9,681 nucleotides of DNA from Spirochaetaceae bacterium (lineage in GTDB: Bacteria > Spirochaetota > Spirochaetia > Treponematales > Breznakiellaceae). Below, piece by piece: positions 5,647 to 9,681 of the stretch; position 1 is the stretch's first letter, and each line of letters opens with the position of its first letter. The notes under the pieces were generated by a model, which did not search any database, was not told the origin of the DNA, and saw nothing but the letters and a program-made list of their open reading frames with translations. Position numbers and translations under genes: made by a program. The stretch covers positions 1 to 9,681 of the forward strand of contig JAITAM010000151.1 in the NCBI GenBank assembly GCA_031284085.1. Reading direction: 5' to 3'.

Positions 5647-6981
5647 ATGGCAAAAAAACAAAAGATCACTGTTTATCGATGCTCAGAGTGCGGGCATGAA
5701 GAGTCGAAGTGGCTGGGGCGATGCCCTGAATGTGGACAGTGGAATACACTGCTACAAACCGCCGTTTCTACAACACAGACAGTACCGCAAAATTCTCTCA
5801 TCCAGTCCTTACCCTTATCTTCTGTGGATCCGCAGGAAGGCACTCGTATTCCAAGCGGCATACCTGAACTGGATCGGGTGCTTGGCGGCGGCATTATGAA
5901 ACGTTCTGCCGTTTTAGTCGGCGGGGAGCCGGGTATAGGTAAATCAACACTGCTCCTCCAAGCTGCATCTTCAGCTCTTACTAAAGGGCGCATTCTCTAC
6001 ATTTCCGGCGAGGAGTCTGCGGGGCAAGTGCGTATGCGTGCAGACCGGCTCGGTATTGACGGCAGTCATATTGAGATATGCTGTAGCGGACGGCTGCCGG
6101 ACATCAATAGTATTCTTGAAGCGGTCAAGCCGATCATAGTCGTGGTGGATTCTGTGCAAACTTTGCATAGTGATGACCTTGGGCTTGTGCCGGGAACCAT
6201 CAACCAAATGAAGTACTGCTCTTGGGAACTGATTTCTTGGGTAAAAGAGCATGATGCAGCTCTTTTCTTAGTTGCCCATGTTACCAAAGAAGGGGTCATC
6301 TCCGGTCCAAAGACGCTGGAGCACATGGTGGATACGGTGCTGTACTTTGAACAGAATGATGCGGATAGCCGGTTTTTACGTGCAGCAAAAAACCGGTTTG
6401 GGAGTGTAGATGAGATCGGTATCTTTACTATGGGTGAAAAAGGCTTATCCATTGTCGAAGATCCGTCTTTGCTCTTTTTGGTAAGCCGGGAAGGCGAATT
6501 ACCGCCGGGTGTAGCAACTGCGGCGGTGCTTGAAGGAACGCGTTCGCTTCTTGTTGAACTACAGGCGCTTACTGTGCCGGCTAAGGGTACGGTAAGCCGA
6601 GTCTTTTCAGACCGTATTGATAATGCAAAAGTATCACGGATTGCGGCGACATTGGAAAAGCACCTTGGTATACGGCTTTCAGATCACGATCTGTACATCA
6701 ATGTAGCCGGAGGCATACGCATAAGTGAAGTCGGAGTGGATCTTGCTCTTGCTGCCTGCTTATACTCTGCTCGTACCGGTATTTCTCTACCGGCGCGCAC
6801 CGCCATAACCGGCGAACTCTCCCTTGCAGGAGAAGTCCGTCCGGTGCGTCGTCTTTCCGGACGGATAAAGGCGGCAAAAAGTCTCGGTTTTGAAAGTTTT
6901 ATAGGACCGGCCTCTGAAGATGAGGCCGTGTTAGGGGCTGTAACAAACATTAAACAGGCAATTAAATTGCTGTTCAGTTAG
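5647..6981 (+). CDS. radA: DNA repair protein RadA (Sms)
   Basis: RadA is a RecA-related, DnaB-like helicase that drives branch migration of recombination intermediates in the cytoplasm. At 444 residues it is normal in length. In order it shows an N-terminal C4 zinc finger (Cys12, Cys15, Cys26, Cys29 in CSECG...CPECG), Walker A GEPGIGKST (93-101), a SGEES segment (120-124), Walker B IVVVD (164-168), the RadA-specific KNRFG motif (248-252), and a C-terminal Lon-like domain (about 285-444) with GTRSLLVELQAL, NVAGGIRISE and AITGELSLAGEVRPV. All key residues are present. The ATG is fixed by the conserved MAKK...YRCSECG start, yet no Shine-Dalgarno is visible: the repeat module fills the upstream bases. 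It may be read from an upstream transcript or from an unrecognised promoter. Confidence 0.97.
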   Translation: MAKKQKITVYRCSECGHEESKWLGRCPECGQWNTLLQTAVSTTQTVPQNSLIQSLPLSSVDPQEGTRIPSGIPELDRVLGGGIMKRSAVLVGGEPGIGKSTLLLQAASSALTKGRILYISGEESAGQVRMRADRLGIDGSHIEICCSGRLPDINSILEAVKPIIVVVDSVQTLHSDDLGLVPGTINQMKYCSWELISWVKEHDAALFLVAHVTKEGVISGPKTLEHMVDTVLYFEQNDADSRFLRAAKNRFGSVDEIGIFTMGEKGLSIVEDPSLLFLVSREGELPPGVATAAVLEGTRSLLVELQALTVPAKGTVSRVFSDRIDNAKVSRIAATLEKHLGIRLSDHDLYINVAGGIRISEVGVDLALAACLYSARTGISLPARTAITGELSLAGEVRPVRRLSGRIKAAKSLGFESFIGPASEDEAVLGAVTNIKQAIKLLFS

Positions 6982-7029
6982 TAAAGCCCATCGTCAATCG
7001 TTTTTTATATCCATTTATGCCCTTGCACC

Positions 7030-7051
7030 TCCCAAGCCTAAAGGCTTGGGA
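7030..7051. terminator. Hairpin between convergent radA and glgC, putative bidirectional terminator
   Basis: TCCCAAGCC (7030-7038) and GGCTTGGGA (7043-7051) form a perfect 9-bp stem with a TAAA loop, in the 95-base gap between two genes facing each other. The position argues for a shared transcript end. Neither strand has a T-run right after the stem, so termination efficiency is uncertain. Confidence 0.55.
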
Positions 7052-7076
7052 TAAGGCAGCCTTGTAGCAATTACTG

Positions 7077-8327
7077 CTATATTGTTGTACCCGGATAGAT
7101 AATGGCATCTTTAACAATAACAATGACTCCATCAACGATATGATATGCCCCATAATCACCATCAGGACGGAGAATATCATCCACGCCGATGCGGCAGCTT
7201 TCACCTATACAAGCATTTTTGTCGATAATAGCGCCTTTGATGATCGAGCCTTTGCCAATACCAATAATGGGAATACGTTTTTCATTCTTCTCGCTCTTTT
7301 GCACCTCGCTTTCATAGTAGTCGGCGCCCATGCACACAACTCCATTCAAACTCGCACCATTTTCAATAATAGTACGCACCCCGATTATGGAACTACTGAT
7401 TGAAGCATTGGTAATGATGCACCCTTCAGCCGCTAATGCTTGGCTCATATTACTAAAGTTCATTTTTGAGGGAGGCAAATTGCGCATATGGGTATAAATC
7501 GGGCTTTTTTCATCGTAAATATCAAAGCGGGGACGAACGGTCGTAAGCTCAAGATTAGCCTCGTAAAAATTCTTGATAGTTCCAATATCCTCCCAATAAC
7601 CGTTGAACCGGTAGGCATTAACTTTGAGCCGGTTAATGGCTTGGGGAATAATCTCTTTACCGAAATCTTTCAGTTCGTTATCAAGAGAGCTTTCCATTGC
7701 TGCAGCATTAAAGATATAAATACCCATAGATGCAAGGTAACTGTTGGTAGTACCCGGCGCCTTATAATCGGAAATATCTTTAGTAGGACCGGGCTTTTCT
7801 AGAAAATCAATGATCGTGCCGTTCTTATCCGCCTTGAGAATACCTAGCTGGCTGGCATTTTGCCGGTCTACTGTGGTACACGCTACAGAGATAGCCGCAC
7901 CAGACGCTTTATGTCTGGCTAAAAAATCGAGCAAATCCATACGATACAGTTGATCGCCGGATAAAATCAAATAATACGAGGGATGATGCGTATGGAAATG
8001 GATAAAATTTTTACGCACTGCATCGGCTGTACCTTCATACCAGCTAGAATGTTCAAAAGTCTGTTCTGCGGCAAGAATTTCAACAAAGCCTTTAGAAAAA
8101 ATATCAAACGAATAGGTTTTTGAAATATGCAGATGAAGGCTTGCTGAATTGAATTGCGTCAGGATATATATTTGACGCAAACTAGCATTGATACAGTTAG
8201 ATATAGGAATATCCACCAAACGAAACTTCCCTCCAAAAGGAACAGCCGGCTTTGCTCTTTTCTGTGTGAGGGGAATCAACCGTGTTCCCTTTCCGCCGCC
8301 TAATACAATAGATACAACCTCGGACAT
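7077..8327 (-). CDS. glgC: Glucose-1-phosphate adenylyltransferase (ADP-glucose pyrophosphorylase)
   Basis: GlgC makes ADP-glucose from ATP and glucose-1-phosphate (EC 2.7.7.27), the committed and usually allosterically controlled step of bacterial glycogen synthesis. It acts in the cytoplasm. The 416 residues match the family. Signatures are the nucleotide-binding GGGKGTRLIPLT (10-21), KPAVPFGGKFRLVDIPISN (26-44), GTADAVR (99-105), SGDQLYRMD (123-131), FLEKPG (175-180), SMGIYIF (200-206), DFGKEIIP (221-228) and GYWEDIGT (243-250). A C-terminal left-handed beta-helix follows from about 300. The start is supported by AAAGGAGA (8334-8341). Other glg genes are absent, so it is transcribed alone from its own promoter. 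Its upstream side faces the large repeat arrays. Confidence 0.97.
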   Translation of the reverse strand: MSEVVSIVLGGGKGTRLIPLTQKRAKPAVPFGGKFRLVDIPISNCINASLRQIYILTQFNSASLHLHISKTYSFDIFSKGFVEILAAEQTFEHSSWYEGTADAVRKNFIHFHTHHPSYYLILSGDQLYRMDLLDFLARHKASGAAISVACTTVDRQNASQLGILKADKNGTIIDFLEKPGPTKDISDYKAPGTTNSYLASMGIYIFNAAAMESSLDNELKDFGKEIIPQAINRLKVNAYRFNGYWEDIGTIKNFYEANLELTTVRPRFDIYDEKSPIYTHMRNLPPSKMNFSNMSQALAAEGCIITNASISSSIIGVRTIIENGASLNGVVCMGADYYESEVQKSEKNEKRIPIIGIGKGSIIKGAIIDKNACIGESCRIGVDDILRPDGDYGAYHIVDGVIVIVKDAIIYPGTTI

Positions 8328-8369
8328 AATGTGTCTCCTTTAAGGATGAAGATAATTAAAAGTTAATTA

Positions 8370-8398
8370 ACTATAACCTGATTTCATAATTCTGTCGA
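8370..8398 (-). promoter_or_regulatory. Sigma-70 promoter of glgC
   Basis: Read on the minus strand, -35 TCGACA (8393-8398) and -10 TATAGT (8370-8375) are 17 bases apart, each one base from consensus. The leader would be about 35 bases and contains the AAAGGAGA ribosome site at 8334-8341. Confidence 0.65.
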
Positions 8399-8744
8399 GA
8401 TGTTTTTGATTATATATCTACAAACTCGATAAAATAAATTTCCCTCCGGCCGCAGGCCGTTTCGCAAAGGCTCTGTGCATACTTGCATTCCGCTGTTCTT
8501 CAGTATTCTCCGGTAAACTAGTTTCTCGCAGCCCAATACCCTCCAGTCTATAAGATATATGCACCGCGTCGCCGCTCCTCACGTTTGACTTCATGTCGGC
8601 AGCTTTTGCCTATGGGTAAGGAACTCTTGCGGAAGATGATTTTTATCGCTCGCTGTTTAGAAACAGGCTGGTTGGCTGGGTGGGAGCGGTGTACGGCTCT
8701 TCATCTATATTTATAGAAGCTATAGGCACAGGCAGGTTCAACAT
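8399..8744. other. Intergenic stretch without convincing gene
   Basis: Roughly 350 bases lie between the glgC promoter and the first tandem array. It is mostly unique sequence. Visible items are a CGGCC-GCA-GGCCG hairpin (8447-8459), an AT-rich TATAG-AAG-CTATA hairpin (8712-8724), and a degenerate copy of the dispersed core at 8658-8671 (TAGAAACAGGCTGG), whose second palindrome arm is lost. A 58-codon minus-strand frame (8418-8594) has an ATG but no ribosome site and no recognisable product, so I do not call it. Decayed gene remains are possible. Confidence 0.5.
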
Positions 8745-9319
8745 GTTGATATAGGCCGTATCAAGAGTCTGAAATAGGCCGTATCAGGAGTCTGAAATAG
8801 GCCGTATCAGGAGTCTGAAATAGGTCGTATCAAGAGTCTGAAATAGGCTAGTTCAGCAAGTTGAAATAGGTTAGTTCAGCAGGTTGAAATAGGTTAGTTC
8901 AGCAGGTTGAAATAGGTTAGTTCAGCAGGTTGAAATAGGCTGTTTCAGCAGGTCGAAATAGGCTGTTTCAGCAGGTTGAAATAGGTTAGTTCAGCAGGTT
9001 GAAATAGGCTAGTTCAGCAAGTTGAAATAGGCTGTTTCAGCAGGTTGAAATAGGCTGTTTCAGCAGGTTGAAATAGGTTAGTTCAGCAGGTTGAAATAGG
9101 CTGGTTCAGCAAGTTGAAATAGGTTAGTTCAGCAGGTTGAAATAGGCTGGTCCAGCAGGTTGAAATAGGCTGGTTCAGCAAGTTGAAATAGGTTAGTTCA
9201 GCAGGTTGAAATAGGCTGGTTCAGCAGGTTGAAATAGGTTAGTTCAGGAGTCTGATATAGGCTAGTTCAGGAGTCTGATATAGGTCGTATCAGGAGTCTG
9301 ATATAGGTCGTATCAGGGG
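8745..9319 (+). repeat. 23-bp minisatellite, 25 contiguous copies
   Basis: I aligned 25 units of exactly 23 bases with no length change. Inner units start GTTGAAATAGG and end TTCAGCAG or TTCAGCAA. Positions 12-15 vary in a few fixed forms (TTAG, CTGT, CTGG, CTAG). Units at both edges are a second type, starting TCTGA and ending ATCAGGAG with CCGT or TCGT at 12-15. Order of the 12-15 words: CCGT x3, TCGT, CTAG, TTAG x3, CTGT x2, TTAG, CTAG, CTGT x2, TTAG, CTGG, TTAG, CTGG x2, TTAG, CTGG, TTAG, CTAG, TCGT x2. The period is not a multiple of three and TAG recurs in every unit, so the array is not coding on the plus strand. TAA in the complement of the common TTAG units argues the same for the other strand. 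There are no spacers, so it is not CRISPR. Confidence 0.97.
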
Positions 9320-9324
9320 TGAAG

Positions 9325-9337
9325 CAGCCTGCGGCTG
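9325..9337. other. Short hairpin joining the two arrays
   Basis: CAGCC-TGC-GGCTG is a 5-bp-arm inverted repeat in the 19-base linker between the 23-bp and 20-bp arrays. A related CTGCGGCTG string occurs at the far end of the 20-bp array (9537-9545) and in the last copy of the 62-bp repeat near 3437. Confidence 0.4.
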
Positions 9338-9338
9338 A

Positions 9339-9540
9339 GGGGTCAGACCTCGACTGAAGGGGTCAGACCTCGACTACTGAAGGGGTCAGACCTCGACTTA
9401 AGGGGTCAGACCTGACTTAAGGGGTCAGACCTCGACTTAAGGGGTCAGACCTCGACTTAAGGGGTCAGACCTCGACTTAAGGGGTCAGACCTCGGCTTAA
9501 GGGGTCAGGCCTCGGCTTAAGGGGTCAGACCTCAGGCTGC
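9339..9540 (+). repeat. 20-bp tandem array with GGTCAGACC palindrome, about 10 copies
   Basis: Units start at 9339, 9359, 9382, 9402, 9421, 9441, 9461, 9481, 9501 and 9521. The consensus is GGGGTCAGACCTCGACTTAA. Unit 2 has 23 bases (an ACT insertion), unit 4 has 19 (one C lost), and the last is partial and grades into the dispersed module. Each unit centres on the odd palindrome GGTC-A-GACC, except one with GGTC-A-GGCC. The 20-base spacing is close to two helical turns. It lies about 80 bases upstream of the promoter at 9623. Confidence 0.96.
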
Positions 9541-9607
9541 GGCTGCCAGACGAAGAGTCCTCCTCCGCTTTGGATACAACAATGAAAACTTAAAAACAGG
9601 CTGGCCT
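9526..9607 (+). repeat. Dispersed module, right-hand copy
   Basis: This is the partner of the copy upstream of radA (5564-5644), with the same landmarks in the same order: CAGACCTCAGG, CAGACGAAGAGTC, TTTGGATACAACAA, and the perfect palindrome CAGGC-TG-GCCTG at 9597-9608. Here it connects the end of the 20-bp array to the promoter of the next gene. Confidence 0.75.
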
Positions 9608-9622
9608 GCTGTAATAAATTTC

Positions 9623-9650
9623 TTGACATTAAAAAAATACAGGCTAAAAT
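9623..9650 (+). promoter_or_regulatory. Sigma-70 promoter for a gene starting beyond the right edge
   Basis: A perfect -35 TTGACA (9623-9628) and a -10 TAAAAT (9645-9650) are 16 bases apart, in an AT-rich stretch that starts right after the repeat module. The ribosome site GGGAGG (9672-9677) follows about 20 bases after the -10. Confidence 0.65.
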
Positions 9651-9671
9651 TATTTATATTCTTTTTTATAT

Positions 9672-9677
9672 GGGAGG
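9672..9677 (+). promoter_or_regulatory. Ribosome binding site at the window's right edge
   Basis: GGGAGG followed by TTTT matches the deoC start region exactly. By that spacing the ATG should be the first bases after the window, so a plus-strand gene begins there. Confidence 0.65.
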
Positions 9678-9681
9678 TTTT

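Noticed and set aside
8418..8594. Minus-strand 58-codon frame starting ATG
   Set aside because: No ribosome site, no recognisable motif, and it runs into the sequence just upstream of the glgC promoter. Kept only as possible decayed coding DNA.
8745..9540. CRISPR array
   Set aside because: Units of 23 and 20 bases are contiguous with no unique spacers, and no cas genes are present.

Overview
The window looks like a chromosomal segment of a spirochaete, most likely a Treponema-type organism. This is inference from gene content: a BatD-like exported protein, a large fused two-domain iron-type ABC permease, RadA, DeoC, GlgC and a lipoprotein with a loose spirochaete-style lipobox. It also fits the unusually repeat-rich intergenic DNA. 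No single gene proves the genus.

Layout from left to right. Two minus-strand genes form a tight pair. A 732-residue ABC permease (935-3133) is followed 8 bases later by a BatD-like exported protein that runs off the left edge (3-926). A divergent intergenic region (3134-3540) holds a GC-rich hairpin, a 62-bp tandem repeat (2.3 copies) and a near-consensus sigma-70 promoter. That promoter drives a plus-strand run: a DinB-family protein (3541-4065), deoC (4101-4748), an AT-rich lipoprotein gene (4840-5478) and radA (5647-6981). radA converges on glgC (7077-8327, minus) across a short gap with a 9-bp-stem hairpin. Upstream of glgC lie its own promoter and 1.35 kb with no convincing gene.

That 1.35 kb is the most distinctive part. 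It holds 25 exact-period copies of a 23-bp unit (8745-9319), then about ten copies of a 20-bp unit carrying the GGTCAGACC palindrome (9339-9540). Next comes a roughly 80-bp module whose near-twin sits directly upstream of radA. The window ends with a sigma-70 promoter and a GGGAGG ribosome site, exactly where the next plus-strand gene should start (outside the window).

The genes do not form one pathway. The permease is an importer subunit and the BatD-like protein an envelope protein. DeoC feeds deoxyribose phosphate into central carbon, RadA works in recombinational repair, and GlgC commits glucose-1-phosphate to glycogen. What links the window is a family of short repeats sharing the AACAGGC core. 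Four of the sites add the clean palindrome CAGGC-(2-3 nt)-GCCTG, and the radA copy is one base short of it. These repeats sit in three of the intergenic regions (upstream of DinB, upstream of radA, and both edges of the large arrays).
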